Assembly (NCBI GenBank): GCA_021792365.1
Contig: JAJYUT010000001.1
Coordinates: forward strand, 186,001 to 250,000
DNA length: 64,000 bases
Reading direction: 5' to 3'
Origin: Pseudomonadota bacterium
Lineage (GTDB): Bacteria; Pseudomonadota; Alphaproteobacteria; Dongiales; Dongiaceae
Both the position numbers and the translations under genes were made by a program. Below are positions 45,431 to 58,652 of the stretch, in pieces. Position 1 is the first letter of the stretch, and every line of letters begins with the position of its first letter. Below the pieces are notes generated by a model, which saw only the letters and a list, made by a program, of their open reading frames with translations, made no database searches and had not been told where the DNA came from.

Positions 45431-46054
45431 TCAATGCTCGAAGATATCCGGCTGGTCCCAGCCCAGCCGATCCAGGGCGGCCCGCGTCGGCAGAAAACGG
45501 AAGCAGCCCTCCGCCAGGGCGCGGCGCCCCTCCCGCTCCAGGATCGGGTCCAGCTTGTCCTTTAACTGATGCAGATAGAGGACATCCGCCGCGGCATATT
45601 TCAGCTGGTCGGGGGTCAAGGACTCGGCGCCCCAATCCGAGCTTTGCTGCTGCTTGGAAAGGTCGATGCCGAGCAGTTCCCGGCACAGATCCTTGAGACC
45701 GTGCCGATCGGTGAAGGTGCGCACCAGCTTGGCCGCTATCTTGGTGCAATAGACCGGCGCGCAATCGATATCGAGATTGACCTTGAGCGCGCTCAGATCG
45801 AAGCGGGCGAAATGAAACAGCTTCAAGACCTTCGGATCCTCGAGCAGGGCCTTGAGACGAGGGGCATTGGCGCGCTGCCCCGGCGCCGGTTTCGGGATCT
45901 GCACCAGATGGCAGATGCCGTCGCCCTGGCTCAGCTGCACCAGGCACAGACGGTCGCGCGCGGGATTGAGCCCCATGGTCTCGGTATCGACCGCCACCAC
46001 CGGGCCGAGCGTCAGGCCCGCCGGCAGGTCGCCACGGTACAACTCGATGGTCAT
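45431..46054 (-). CDS. Ribonuclease D-like 3'-5' exonuclease, no HRDC domain
   Basis: 207 residues, only the DEDDy exonuclease domain; the C-terminal HRDC domains of E. coli RNase D are absent. The active-site motifs are visible: VDTETMGLNP with the first Asp and Glu, FHFARFDL with the second Asp, and YAAADVLYL with the Tyr and last Asp. Such short enzymes are common in alphaproteobacteria and mature tRNA 3' ends. It leads the leftward run into kdsD, with 165 bp between. Confidence 0.93.
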   Translation of the reverse strand: MTIELYRGDLPAGLTLGPVVAVDTETMGLNPARDRLCLVQLSQGDGICHLVQIPKPAPGQRANAPRLKALLEDPKVLKLFHFARFDLSALKVNLDIDCAPVYCTKIAAKLVRTFTDRHGLKDLCRELLGIDLSKQQQSSDWGAESLTPDQLKYAAADVLYLHQLKDKLDPILEREGRRALAEGCFRFLPTRAALDRLGWDQPDIFEH

Positions 46055-46173
46055 TCAGCGTCCCTTGCCGGTCGAGTCGGTCATCGGCGCCATCCTGCCG
46101 CCATTCGCGCCGTTTGGCAAAGCGCAGCCGCCGGCGGAAAGCCGCCGATCGCGTGAACCTAGCTCTGATGAGA

Positions 46174-46258
46174 TGGTGCCCAGGAGAAGACTCGAACTTC
46201 CACGGGTTGCCCCACAGGTACCTGAAACCTGCGCGTCTACCAATTCCGCCACCTGGGC
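46174..46258 (-). tRNA. tRNA-Leu (anticodon CAG)
   Basis: 85 nt including CCA, a type II tRNA with a variable arm (TGGGGCAACCC). The acceptor stem begins GCCCAGG. The anticodon loop TTCAGGT, between CAGGT and ACCTG, gives CAG. The encoded CCA is at plus 46174-46176. It lies upstream of the RNase D gene on the same strand, 119 bp away. Confidence 0.95.
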
Positions 46259-46414
46259 CAAGCGGTCCCGCCCGGAGGCGGGTCGCGCGGCGCGGCGCAT
46301 TCTGTCCAGAACCGGCCCAAAGTCAACCAACATTTGGGACGCCAGAGCGGCGTTTACAAAGCCCGTTGGTTGCCACATACCTAGCGAAAATCAATGGTCT
46401 CGGGATGGGGACGC

Positions 46415-47368
46415 ATGCGCCGCTTGGCGACGGTATTCGGCGGGTCGGGCTTCATCGGCCGCTATGTGGTGCGGAATCTCGCCCGCGACGGCTGGCTGGT
46501 GCGCGTCGCCGTGCGCCGGCCGGACGAAGCGCTGTTCCTGAAGACCTCCGGTGCGGTCGGGCAGATCACTCCCATCGCGGCCAATATCCGCGACCGCGCC
46601 TCGGTCGCGCGGGCGGTGGCCGGCGCGGAGGTCGTCGTCAACCTGGTGGCCATCCTCTTTGAAAGCGGCCCGCAGCGCTTCAAGGCGGTGCATGCCGAAG
46701 GCGCGCGACTCATGGCGGAAGAAGCGGCGAAGACGGGGGCGCGGCACCTGGTCCATGTCTCCGCCATCGGCGCCGACCCGAACGCCACGTCCGCCTATGC
46801 CCGCACCAAGGCCGAAGGCGAAGCGGCCGTGCGGCAGGCCTTCCCCAATGCCGTCATCCTGCGCCCCTCGATCGTGTTCGGGCCGGAGGACGGCTTCTTC
46901 AATCGCTTTGCGCGGATGGCGCTGATGTCGCCGGCGCTACCGCTGATCGGCGGCGGGCGGACACGGTTCCAGCCGGTCTATGTCGGCGACGTGGCGGAGG
47001 CCGTGATCAAGGCGATCGAGACTCCCGAGGCCGCGGGCAAGACCTATGAGCTGGCGGGGCCGAAGATCTACAGCTTCGCCGAACTGATGCGCCTGATGCT
47101 GCGCGAGATCGGCCGGAACCGTGCGCTGGTGCCGTTGCCGTTCCCGGTCGCAAGCGCGATGGGCTGCATCGCGCAAGGCGTGACCACGCTGGTTCCCATC
47201 CTGCCGGGCCCGGCCATCACCGTGGACCAGGTACGCCTGCTCAAGCGCGACAATGTGCCAAGTGCCGGTTCGGCGGGGCTGACCGATCTCGGCATCGCGC
47301 CGACGGCGGTCGAGGTCATCATCCCTACCTATCTCGCCCGCTATCGCGCACGCGGCACCTACCGCTAG
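46415..47368 (+). CDS. Complex I NDUFA9-like NAD(P)-binding epimerase family protein
   Basis: 317 residues, ATG 46415 after ggatggggacgc. The Rossmann motif TVFGGSGFIGRYVVRNLA (about 6-23) and the later RPSIVFGPEDGFFNRFARMAL are the features of the NDUFA9 subunit of mitochondrial complex I and its alphaproteobacterial relatives. AYARTKAEGEAAV holds a Tyr-x-x-x-Lys pair. It may bind NADPH and support complex I, but no nuo genes are nearby. Tail-to-tail with uppP. Confidence 0.88.
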   Translation: MRRLATVFGGSGFIGRYVVRNLARDGWLVRVAVRRPDEALFLKTSGAVGQITPIAANIRDRASVARAVAGAEVVVNLVAILFESGPQRFKAVHAEGARLMAEEAAKTGARHLVHVSAIGADPNATSAYARTKAEGEAAVRQAFPNAVILRPSIVFGPEDGFFNRFARMALMSPALPLIGGGRTRFQPVYVGDVAEAVIKAIETPEAAGKTYELAGPKIYSFAELMRLMLREIGRNRALVPLPFPVASAMGCIAQGVTTLVPILPGPAITVDQVRLLKRDNVPSAGSAGLTDLGIAPTAVEVIIPTYLARYRARGTYR

Positions 47369-47375
47369 ATGTGAG

Positions 47376-48191
47376 CTAGCAACTGGGCCCGCCGGCGATG
47401 GCGAAGAAATAAAGAAGATAGGCGCCGAGCGCGACGCGATAGACCACGAAGGGCAAGAAGCCCGAGCGACGCACCCAATATCGCATGAAGGCGATGGCAA
47501 GCAGCGCGGCCACCGCCGACAACCCGAATGCCAGTCCGGCTTGCGCCCAATCGACCGGGCCGCCGGTCTGGAACAGCAGCCATCCCTTGTAGCCGGCGAG
47601 CGCGATCAAAATCGGGATCGACAGCAGGAAGGCGAAGCGCACCGTTTCCGGACGCTCATACCCAAGGATGCGGCCGATGGTCATTGTAACGCCGGTGCCA
47701 CCGGCGCCCGGAACGACGGCGGAGCATTGCAGCACGCCGATGGCCAGAGCCTGACCGAAGGTCATGTGCTCGATGCGCCGGACGGTCAGGCCGAGCTTGT
47801 CCGCCCCATAGAGCAGAAGGCCGAAAACGACCAGGGCGCCGCCGATCACCATCGGACTGCGCAGGGCGTCGCCGGCATATAGCTCCACCAGGAAGGCGGC
47901 GACCAGATAGGGGATCGCCGCCACCAGCAGCAAGCCGATAAGGCGCACCCGACCGTCGCGCTTGCCCCGCACGACCCTGAGGAAGCCCTGAAGCATGCCG
48001 GCCAAATCGGGCGCGAACCAGATCATCACTGCCATCAGGGCCCCGAGCAGGGCAGCGAGCGCGGTGCCCGGCGCCTGTGGCCCCCAGCAATAAAGTTGCG
48101 GCACGAGAGCGAGATGCCCGCTGGGCCCGACTGGCAGAAACTCTGTGGCGCCCTGGAGAATAGCCAGGATCAGGATGTCGATATTGGGCAC
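47376..48191 (-). CDS. UppP/BacA-like undecaprenyl-diphosphatase homologue with altered active site
   Basis: 271 residues with about eight hydrophobic helices, as in BacA/UppP, which recycle the undecaprenyl carrier for peptidoglycan. The first active-site motif reads LQGATEFLPVGPSGHLAL, where the family has SSxGH or SSTGH; the middle Ser is replaced by Pro. The second motif, normally GTSRSG, reads GAGGTG, with the Arg and both Ser missing. Fold and length are intact, so it is no simple pseudogene; it may have lost activity or act on something else. No second uppP is in the window. Confidence 0.85.
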   Translation of the reverse strand: MPNIDILILAILQGATEFLPVGPSGHLALVPQLYCWGPQAPGTALAALLGALMAVMIWFAPDLAGMLQGFLRVVRGKRDGRVRLIGLLLVAAIPYLVAAFLVELYAGDALRSPMVIGGALVVFGLLLYGADKLGLTVRRIEHMTFGQALAIGVLQCSAVVPGAGGTGVTMTIGRILGYERPETVRFAFLLSIPILIALAGYKGWLLFQTGGPVDWAQAGLAFGLSAVAALLAIAFMRYWVRRSGFLPFVVYRVALGAYLLYFFAIAGGPSC

Positions 48192-48451
48192 GCGGATGAT
48201 CCCCCAACTGCCCGCCGCTTATAGCATGTTGGATTCACTCGAAAAACGCATCAAGTAGTCTCAAATCGGTACTAATCCTCATGTGTTTGACCACGGCCGC
48301 TTGCTCCTGACATTCCATTCCGACCAAACATGCAATAAAACGTCAATTATAATGTCCTATTTGGTAGAATACGCTGGATTGGTCGTGGGATTTGACCTAA
48401 CCTGACGCGGGTTTGCGGGACCCTTTACCAAGGGATCGGGACGAGCGCTGG
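48192..48451 (+). promoter_or_regulatory. AT-rich upstream region of gltD
   Basis: The 260 bp between the divergent uppP and gltD include a long stretch (48231-48390) much richer in A and T than the rest of the window. A perfect TATAAT lies at 48348-48353, about 100 bp from the gltD start, but its -35 side (caaaca with a 17-bp spacer) is poor. A sigma-54 box is not evident. This is probably the glt promoter; activators are unknown. Confidence 0.4.
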
Positions 48452-49894
48452 ATGGCTGAGCATCTGCTGAAATTCGTCAATGTTGCCAAGGCCATGCCGG
48501 ATAAGCGCGAGGCCGGGCTGCGCCGCGCCGACTTCCAGGAGATCTACGAGCGGTTCCGCACGCCGGAGGCCAAGGCCCAGGCCAGCCGGTGCTCGCAATG
48601 CGGCGTGCCCTTCTGCCAAGTTCATTGCCCGCTCAACAACAACATCCCCGACTGGCTGAAGCTGACCGCCGAAGGGCGGTTGGAGGAAGCGTACGAGATC
48701 GCCTCCGCCACCAATACCTTCCCGGAGATCTGCGGCCGCATTTGTCCGCAGGACCGGCTGTGCGAAGGCAATTGCGTGATCGAGCAGTCCGGGCACGGGA
48801 CGGTTACCATCGGCTCGATCGAGCGCTACATCACCGACACGGCTTTCGAGATGGGCTGGGTCAAGCCGGTCAAGCCGGCGCGCGAGCGCAGCGAATCCAT
48901 CGGCATCGTCGGTGCCGGACCGGCGGGCCTGGCCGCCGCCGAGTTCCTGCGGCGCAAGGGATACCAAGTGACGGTCTACGACCGCTATGACCGGGTCGGC
49001 GGGCTGATGATCTACGGCATTCCCGGCTTCAAGCTCGAGAAGCCGATTGTCCTGCGCCGGGCCGAGCAGCTTGCCGAGGGCGGCATCGCGTTCAAGCTGA
49101 ATTGCGAGCTGGGCCGCGACGTCACGGTCGCGGAGCTGCGGGACAAGCATGACGCGGTGCTGCTGGCGATCGGCGTCTACAAGGCGCGCGAGATGGCGGG
49201 GCCGGGCAGCGGCCTGAAGGACATCGTGCCGGCTCTTTCCTATTTGACCGCGAGCAATCGCACGGGCCTGGGCGACACCGTGCCCGACTTCGAATCCGGC
49301 GCGCTCGACGCCAAGGGCAAGCGCGTGGTGGTGATCGGCGGCGGCGACACGGCGATGGATTGCGTGCGCACCGCCGTGCGCCAGGGCGCGATCTCCGTCC
49401 ACTGCGTCTATCGGCGCGACCGCGCGAACATGCCCGGCTCGCAGCGCGAAGTGGCGCATGCGGAGGAGGAAGGCGTGCAGTTCGTCTGGCAGGCCCAGCC
49501 GGAGGCCTTCCTTGGCAATGCCGACAATCGCGTGACCGGCGTGCGTTGCCAGCGCATCCATCTCGGCCTGCCCGACGCCACCGGCCGGCAGACCCCGCGT
49601 GTGATCGAGGGATCGAGCTTCACCATCGAGGCCGACCTCGCCATCAAGGCACTGGGCTTCGACCCGGAGGACGTGGCGGCGATGACCGGCAGCCGCGATC
49701 TCAGCCTCACCGGCTGGGGGACGCTCAAGGTGGACTGGCGAACGCTGATGACCAACCAGCCGGGCGTATTCGCCGCCGGCGACATCGTGCGCGGTGCCTC
49801 GCTGGTCGTCTGGGCGATCCGTGACGGCCGCGACGCGGCAGCGGCGATCGACAGCTACGTCACCCAATCCCGCGCCAAGCTCGCGGCGGAGTAG
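48452..49894 (+). CDS. gltD: Glutamate synthase small subunit
   Basis: 480 residues. It carries electrons from NADPH to the large subunit. Fe-S cysteines are in RCSQCGVPFCQVHCPLNNNIP (about 47-67) and CGRICPQDRLCEGNC. The FAD motif GAGPAGLAAAEFLRR and the NADPH motif IGGGDTAMDC are present. It precedes DUF5076 and gltB on the same strand, reversing the more frequent gltB-gltD order. Confidence 0.97.
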   Translation: MAEHLLKFVNVAKAMPDKREAGLRRADFQEIYERFRTPEAKAQASRCSQCGVPFCQVHCPLNNNIPDWLKLTAEGRLEEAYEIASATNTFPEICGRICPQDRLCEGNCVIEQSGHGTVTIGSIERYITDTAFEMGWVKPVKPARERSESIGIVGAGPAGLAAAEFLRRKGYQVTVYDRYDRVGGLMIYGIPGFKLEKPIVLRRAEQLAEGGIAFKLNCELGRDVTVAELRDKHDAVLLAIGVYKAREMAGPGSGLKDIVPALSYLTASNRTGLGDTVPDFESGALDAKGKRVVVIGGGDTAMDCVRTAVRQGAISVHCVYRRDRANMPGSQREVAHAEEEGVQFVWQAQPEAFLGNADNRVTGVRCQRIHLGLPDATGRQTPRVIEGSSFTIEADLAIKALGFDPEDVAAMTGSRDLSLTGWGTLKVDWRTLMTNQPGVFAAGDIVRGASLVVWAIRDGRDAAAAIDSYVTQSRAKLAAE

Positions 49895-49903
49895 GAGTTG
49901 TCC

Positions 49904-50203
49904 ATGGCAGCTCATCCGAACGAGATGCTGATTCCCGCAGCGGCGGTCTCCAACCAAGAGGCTTTCGAGATTCTGCGCGTGTGGATCAGTGAAGGCCGAC
50001 AGCATGTCTCGCTGAGCCCCGGTGTCTGGGACGATCCTGCCGCCTGGGGATTGATGCTGGTCGACTTGGCGCGGCATGTCGCAAACGCGTATCAGCAGAG
50101 CAATCGCATGAAAAGCGCTGCGGCGCTCGAGCGCATCAAGCTCGGCTTCGAAGCGGAGTGGAACTCTCCCACCGACAGCCCCAGTGGCTCGCTGCTGACA
50201 TGA
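49904..50203 (+). CDS. DUF5076 family protein between gltD and gltB
   Basis: 99 residues. The conserved core is RVWISEGRQHVSLSPGVWDDP, then AAWGLMLVDLARHVANAY. This fits DUF5076, a small alphaproteobacterial family of unknown function. The ATG at 49904 follows taggagttgtcc. The stop overlaps an ATG at 50200 in the gltB frame (ATGA). Its place inside the glt operon suggests a role with glutamate synthase, untested. Confidence 0.85.
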   Translation: MAAHPNEMLIPAAAVSNQEAFEILRVWISEGRQHVSLSPGVWDDPAAWGLMLVDLARHVANAYQQSNRMKSAAALERIKLGFEAEWNSPTDSPSGSLLT

Positions 50204-50241
50204 CCGAAATGACCGCGCAATTCCCATCGGGGAGCTCAGCC

Positions 50242-54765
<4,524 letters not shown>

Positions 54766-54769
54766 CCGA

Positions 54770-55327
54770 GTGGCGGCGCCCATCCTGATCGTCCCCGGAC
54801 TGGGCGGATCCGGACCCGATCATTGGCAGAGCCTGTGGCAGGCACGCCTCCCCGATGCACGGCGCGTGGAGCAGGCGGATTGGCACAAGCCCGCGCGCGC
54901 CGGTTGGATCGCGCGGCTCGACGCCGCTGTCGCAACGGCCAGGCAGCCGCCGATCCTGGTCGCGCACAGCCTGTCCTGCGCCTTGGTCGCGTGCTGGAGC
55001 TGGGTGCATGCGCGGCCGGTGCAATGCGCGCTGCTGGTCGCACCGGCCGATGTGGATTCGGACGCGCACACGCCGCCGGAAGCACACGTCTTCCGCCCCA
55101 TGCCCATGAAACGGCTGCCCTTTCCCACCATTGTTGTGGTCAGTCGCAACGATCCTTACGTCGCCGTCGACCGCGCGGCCGCGATGGCCGAGGCGTGGGG
55201 CGCCGAGTTGGTCGATATCGGCGACGCCGGCCACATCAACACCAGCGCCGGCTATGGCGAATGGCCGGAGGGCGAACGCCTCTTGCAGCGCCTTCAGGCC
55301 GGGAATCCGGCGTACCAATCCGCGTGA
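54770..55327 (+). CDS. RBBP9/YdeN-type serine hydrolase
   Basis: 185 residues, GTG start at 54770, 4 bp after gltB. Small alpha/beta hydrolase: PILIVPGLGGSGPDHWQSLW opens it, the nucleophile elbow reads AHSLSCAL near 64-71, the Asp lies in SRNDPYVAV, and the His in GDAGHINTSAGYG. The family includes E. coli YdeN and human RBBP9. Substrate unknown. The 3' end overlaps the next gene on the opposite strand by 34 bp. Confidence 0.9.
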   Translation: MAAPILIVPGLGGSGPDHWQSLWQARLPDARRVEQADWHKPARAGWIARLDAAVATARQPPILVAHSLSCALVACWSWVHARPVQCALLVAPADVDSDAHTPPEAHVFRPMPMKRLPFPTIVVVSRNDPYVAVDRAAAMAEAWGAELVDIGDAGHINTSAGYGEWPEGERLLQRLQAGNPAYQSA

Positions 55328-55899
55328 CTGCCCGCGTGGTTCGCCATGCCCGGCCTGGTGAGGCAACCGCGCGGCTTGATGAAGGAATCGATGCGTCGCG
55401 CCGGGCGCTCGTGCCACTGGATGTTGAAGGCGGCGAGCTTTGGGAAGAACTGCAGGTGCGCGTAGGGCAGATGGTCGTGGATCCACCAGGCCAGCGCCCG
55501 CCAATCCGCGCCGGCGGCGTGGCGGTCGGCAAACCACGGCACTACCACGGTCGCGCCCCCGCCCATGCAGCCATCCGCGTCGCGCAAATCCCAGACGTGA
55601 TAGGCGGCATTCACCCGCACGCTCCCGCATTCGCGCCGGCGGTGGCCGAATTCCGTGACGAGACGGGACCGGAAGCCGGAGCGGATCGCCAGGCGGCCGA
55701 ACGCCGCTTGCAGCGGTTCCAGCAAGGTCTCGCAGAGCTGCCCCCCGGCCGCGATGGCAAGGCCGGGATCATCAGGCAGGTTGGGAACGCCGTGGAAGCC
55801 GGCAATCTCCGAATAGAGGAAATCGCGCATGAAGAAGCTCGGTGACAGGCGCACGCGGCCGAAATCTTCGAGCGCTGCCATGGAGCGAGGCTTGCGCAT
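55294..55899 (-). CDS. Hypothetical protein, possibly of peptidase M15-like fold
   Basis: 201 residues. SPSFFMRDFLYSEIAGFHGVP followed by LLEPLQAAFGRLAIRSGFRS resembles the opening of M15A peptidases and phage-type carboxypeptidases. The later AAYHVWDLRDADGCMGGGATVV could hold the His/Asp zinc site, and WWIHDHLPYAHLQFFPK follows. The motif match is partial. ATG 55899 has a modest ribosome binding site. The convergent overlap with the hydrolase gene is real in length but short. Confidence 0.6.
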   Translation of the reverse strand: MRKPRSMAALEDFGRVRLSPSFFMRDFLYSEIAGFHGVPNLPDDPGLAIAAGGQLCETLLEPLQAAFGRLAIRSGFRSRLVTEFGHRRRECGSVRVNAAYHVWDLRDADGCMGGGATVVVPWFADRHAAGADWRALAWWIHDHLPYAHLQFFPKLAAFNIQWHERPARRIDSFIKPRGCLTRPGMANHAGSHADWYAGFPA

Positions 55900-56031
55900 A
55901 GTCCTGCCTCACTTGCCGTTCAGGCCCACATTGTAGCGGCCGCGCGAAAGCGCCGTAACTGACGCGCGCTGGCGCGGAGGCGGCGCAGGATGGTAGGAAA
56001 CCTCCATCTATTTCCGCGATCTCGGGGGACA

Positions 56032-56604
56032 ATGACGATGCTGATCCGGCAGCCTTTCTGGTTCCTGCGCCATGGCCAGACGGACTGGAATCGCGCCGGG
56101 AGGTGCCAGGGCCGGTGCGACGTCCCGCTCAGCCCCGCGGGCGAGGCCGAGGCGCTGGCCGCCGTGCCGCCGCTGAGGCATCTCGGCATAAACGCCATCT
56201 GCTCCAGCCCATTGAAGCGGGCGCGCCGAACGGCCGACATCATCGGCGACGCGTTGGGCCTGCCGGTGACGGACGTGCCCGGCCTCGAGGAATTCGATGT
56301 CGGGCCCTATGAAGGCGTCGCGGATTATTCCTGGCTGCCGGCGTGGCGCGAGGACCAAGCGGTGCCGGGCGTCGAGCCCTTCGCCGCCCTACGCGAGCGC
56401 GTGGCAGAAGCGGCAAACCGTGCCCTCGGCGGCGCCAGCCACGTGCTGATCGTCGCCCATGGCGGCGTGTTCTGGGCCTTGCAGCATCTGTGCGGATCGC
56501 CCTTTGTCCCGCTCGTTCATTGCCAGCCCGCCTACCTGTCGCCGATCGGAGAGAGCGCATGGTGCATCGAGATGCTGAACGCCACCGCGGTCGCCGAGGC
56601 GTGA
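56032..56604 (+). CDS. Histidine phosphatase family protein
   Basis: 190 residues, ATG 56032 after ctcgggggaca. The catalytic LRHGQTDWNRAGR (about 12-24) carries the R-H-G; the second His is in IVAHGGVFWAL near 140. ICSSPLKRARRTADII is typical. Such phosphatases act on sugar phosphates or metabolites. The stop overlaps the next gene's GTG. Confidence 0.92.
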   Translation: MTMLIRQPFWFLRHGQTDWNRAGRCQGRCDVPLSPAGEAEALAAVPPLRHLGINAICSSPLKRARRTADIIGDALGLPVTDVPGLEEFDVGPYEGVADYSWLPAWREDQAVPGVEPFAALRERVAEAANRALGGASHVLIVAHGGVFWALQHLCGSPFVPLVHCQPAYLSPIGESAWCIEMLNATAVAEA

Positions 56605-57083
56605 ACGCCATCCGCATCCGCCGCGCGACCGCCGAGGATCGCGACTTCATGTTCGCCCAGGCGGCGCGCCTTGCAGCGGTCGCGAACCTGTCGTGGCATG
56701 CCGATAGCGATGTTCTCCGCTTCCAGCATCGGTTCATCGCCACGACGTTGGCGCGTCCCGAAGCCGAATGCAGCACGTTCATCGCCGAAGGCGAATCCGC
56801 CCAGCTTCTCGGCTTCGTACATATCGAATCATCCACCGATTCCGTCACGCTCGAACCCTGCGCCTATGTGGCGCTCCTCGCCGTGATCGAAGCGGCGCAA
56901 GGCCAGGGTGTAGCGGCCCGGTTGATGGAAGCCGCCGAGGATTGGGCGCGCCGGCAGGGCTTCCGCCTGATCGCACTCGACGTGTTCGCCAATAATCAGC
57001 GGGCGCGCGCTTTCTATGCACGGCACGGCTATCTGGAGGATTCGCTCCGCCTCACCAAGCCTCTCGCCGAGAAAGAGCGCTAA
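56601..57083 (+). CDS. GNAT-family N-acetyltransferase
   Basis: 160 residues, GTG 56601 overlapping the phosphatase stop. AYVALLAVIEAAQGQGVAARLM (about 92-113) is motif A, and IALDVFANNQRARAFYARHGY motif B. This closely follows the RimI-like layout. It forms a two-gene operon with the phosphatase; the pairing may reflect a shared metabolite. Confidence 0.9.
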   Translation: MNAIRIRRATAEDRDFMFAQAARLAAVANLSWHADSDVLRFQHRFIATTLARPEAECSTFIAEGESAQLLGFVHIESSTDSVTLEPCAYVALLAVIEAAQGQGVAARLMEAAEDWARRQGFRLIALDVFANNQRARAFYARHGYLEDSLRLTKPLAEKER

Positions 57084-57889
57084 TCCGCCGCTATGTTCGG
57101 CAGCTTGTCGGGGCTGGCCTCGACCTCCGCAACGGCCTTGCGCCAGGCGACGACACGCTCGGCACCGGCGGGATGCGTGTCGTTCCAGCTCGACGTCGCC
57201 ACGCCATTCAGCTTTGCCAAGACTTCGAATGTGCGCCCGGCACGCTCCAGGTCGAAATCCGCGCGCGCCAGAACATAGGCGGCAAGCAGGTCCGCTTCGC
57301 GCTCCTGCTCCTTTGAGAAAGCGAGTTGGCCGGCCCTCGCCCCATGCTGCATGCCCATGGTCGTCCAATCCTCGGTGGCCTCCGGCGGTGCGCCGCCGAC
57401 AGCCGCGATCCCGCCCATCAGCAATCCGCCGAGCACCGCGCCCAGCAGGACGCTGCTGCGCGTCTCGTATACATGGTCCGCGATCTGGTGGCTCATTTCG
57501 TGCGCCATGACGGCCGCGATCTCTTCGTCCGTCTCCAGATACTCCAGCATTCCGCGATGCAGATATATGTCGCCGCCCTCGTCGGCGAAGGCGTTGACCT
57601 CGTCATCGTCAACATAGTGGAACATGAAGCGGCATTCCTCCGTATCGGCCCGCGCGCAGACGGCCGCGACACCGGCCGTCAGCTGGACACCAAGGCGGCG
57701 GATCGCCTCGCGATAATAGGCATCGCTGCGCGAGAACTTTGGAAGGGTAGGATCTGCGGCCTCGATTTCCTTTGCGGCCACCAACGCTTCGTGGTCGGTG
57801 ACCGGCGGCAACATGAATGCCGTGCCGCCACAGCCCGGCAACGCCAAGCACGAAACCACGGCCAGGCATGCGATGTGCGATCCTCTCAT
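57080..57889 (-). CDS. M48-family metalloprotease, lipoprotein
   Basis: 269 residues. The lipobox LPGC (near residue 20) follows a short hydrophobic segment, so it is probably a periplasm-facing lipoprotein. The zinc site reads VMAHEMSHQIADH (HEMSH, about 122-134), and the third ligand is in QEREADLLAAYVLARA. NAFADEGGDIYLHRGML precedes it, as usual. AAGGAGGATTGGGG upstream of ATG 57889 on the coding strand is a good ribosome binding site. Quality-control role likely. Confidence 0.92.
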   Translation of the reverse strand: MRGSHIACLAVVSCLALPGCGGTAFMLPPVTDHEALVAAKEIEAADPTLPKFSRSDAYYREAIRRLGVQLTAGVAAVCARADTEECRFMFHYVDDDEVNAFADEGGDIYLHRGMLEYLETDEEIAAVMAHEMSHQIADHVYETRSSVLLGAVLGGLLMGGIAAVGGAPPEATEDWTTMGMQHGARAGQLAFSKEQEREADLLAAYVLARADFDLERAGRTFEVLAKLNGVATSSWNDTHPAGAERVVAWRKAVAEVEASPDKLPNIAAD

Positions 57890-58091
57890 CCCCAATCCTC
57901 CTTGTCCCCCCACTGGTTGATCCGGTGGTTCCCCGTTGGCTGCGCGTGAGCGCAACCTGGGATTGCTGCTATTTTGAATTATATACTAACGGTAGTGCGG
58001 CGATATTGGCAAGCGGGAAACGGAGGCGCGGCTTGCCTGATACGGCGCGGCGGGTCATAACGCGGCCCTCAGTTGGAGTCAGGATTCGCCG

Positions 58092-58568
58092 GTGAAATCC
58101 AGTCCAGGGCAGATTCCGATCCGCAGCCGCGGGGTCGCGGCCGTCATCCTGGCGGGCCGGGGCGAGGGCGCGCGCGTGCTCGTGCTCCAGCGCAACAAGA
58201 ACACCTCGCGCGGCCTCTGGAGCCTGGTCATGGGACGGCTCGAGAAAGGCGAGAGCGCAGCCGAGGCGGTCCGGCGCGAGATCGTGGAGGAGACCGGGAT
58301 CCAGGTCGAGGCGCTCTACACCACCGGCTGCGTCGATGCCTTCTTCAACGCCGGCGCCAATTCCATCGAGATGATGCCGATCTTCGCCGCGCCCTTCGCC
58401 AGGGAGCCGGAGGTGACGCTGGACCACGAGCATCTGGCCTATCGCTGGCTGAGCTTCGCCGATGCCATCGATCTGCTCGCCTATCCGGGGCAGCGCCAGG
58501 CCCTGCCCGACATCAAGCGCGATTTCGCTGATCGCGATCCGCCGGCGTTCCGCCTGATCCGGGAGTAG
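58092..58568 (+). CDS. NUDIX hydrolase
   Basis: 158 residues, GTG start at 58092. The Nudix box GRLEKGESAAEAVRREIVEE then TGI is complete at 48-70 (G-x5-E-x7-R-E-U-x-E-E-x-G-U). The sequence GVAAVILAGRGEGARVLVLQR is the first strand of the fold. It hydrolyses a nucleoside diphosphate linked to another moiety; the substrate cannot be read here. No binding motif for a special substrate is visible. Confidence 0.93.
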   Translation: MKSSPGQIPIRSRGVAAVILAGRGEGARVLVLQRNKNTSRGLWSLVMGRLEKGESAAEAVRREIVEETGIQVEALYTTGCVDAFFNAGANSIEMMPIFAAPFAREPEVTLDHEHLAYRWLSFADAIDLLAYPGQRQALPDIKRDFADRDPPAFRLIRE

Positions 58569-58652
58569 CGGCGCGCCCGCATGTAAATTGCGCCATCTGG
58601 ATTGCGGGGGCGCGGGCTGTTAGATTCCGCCGGAGACCGATCCCAACGGGCC

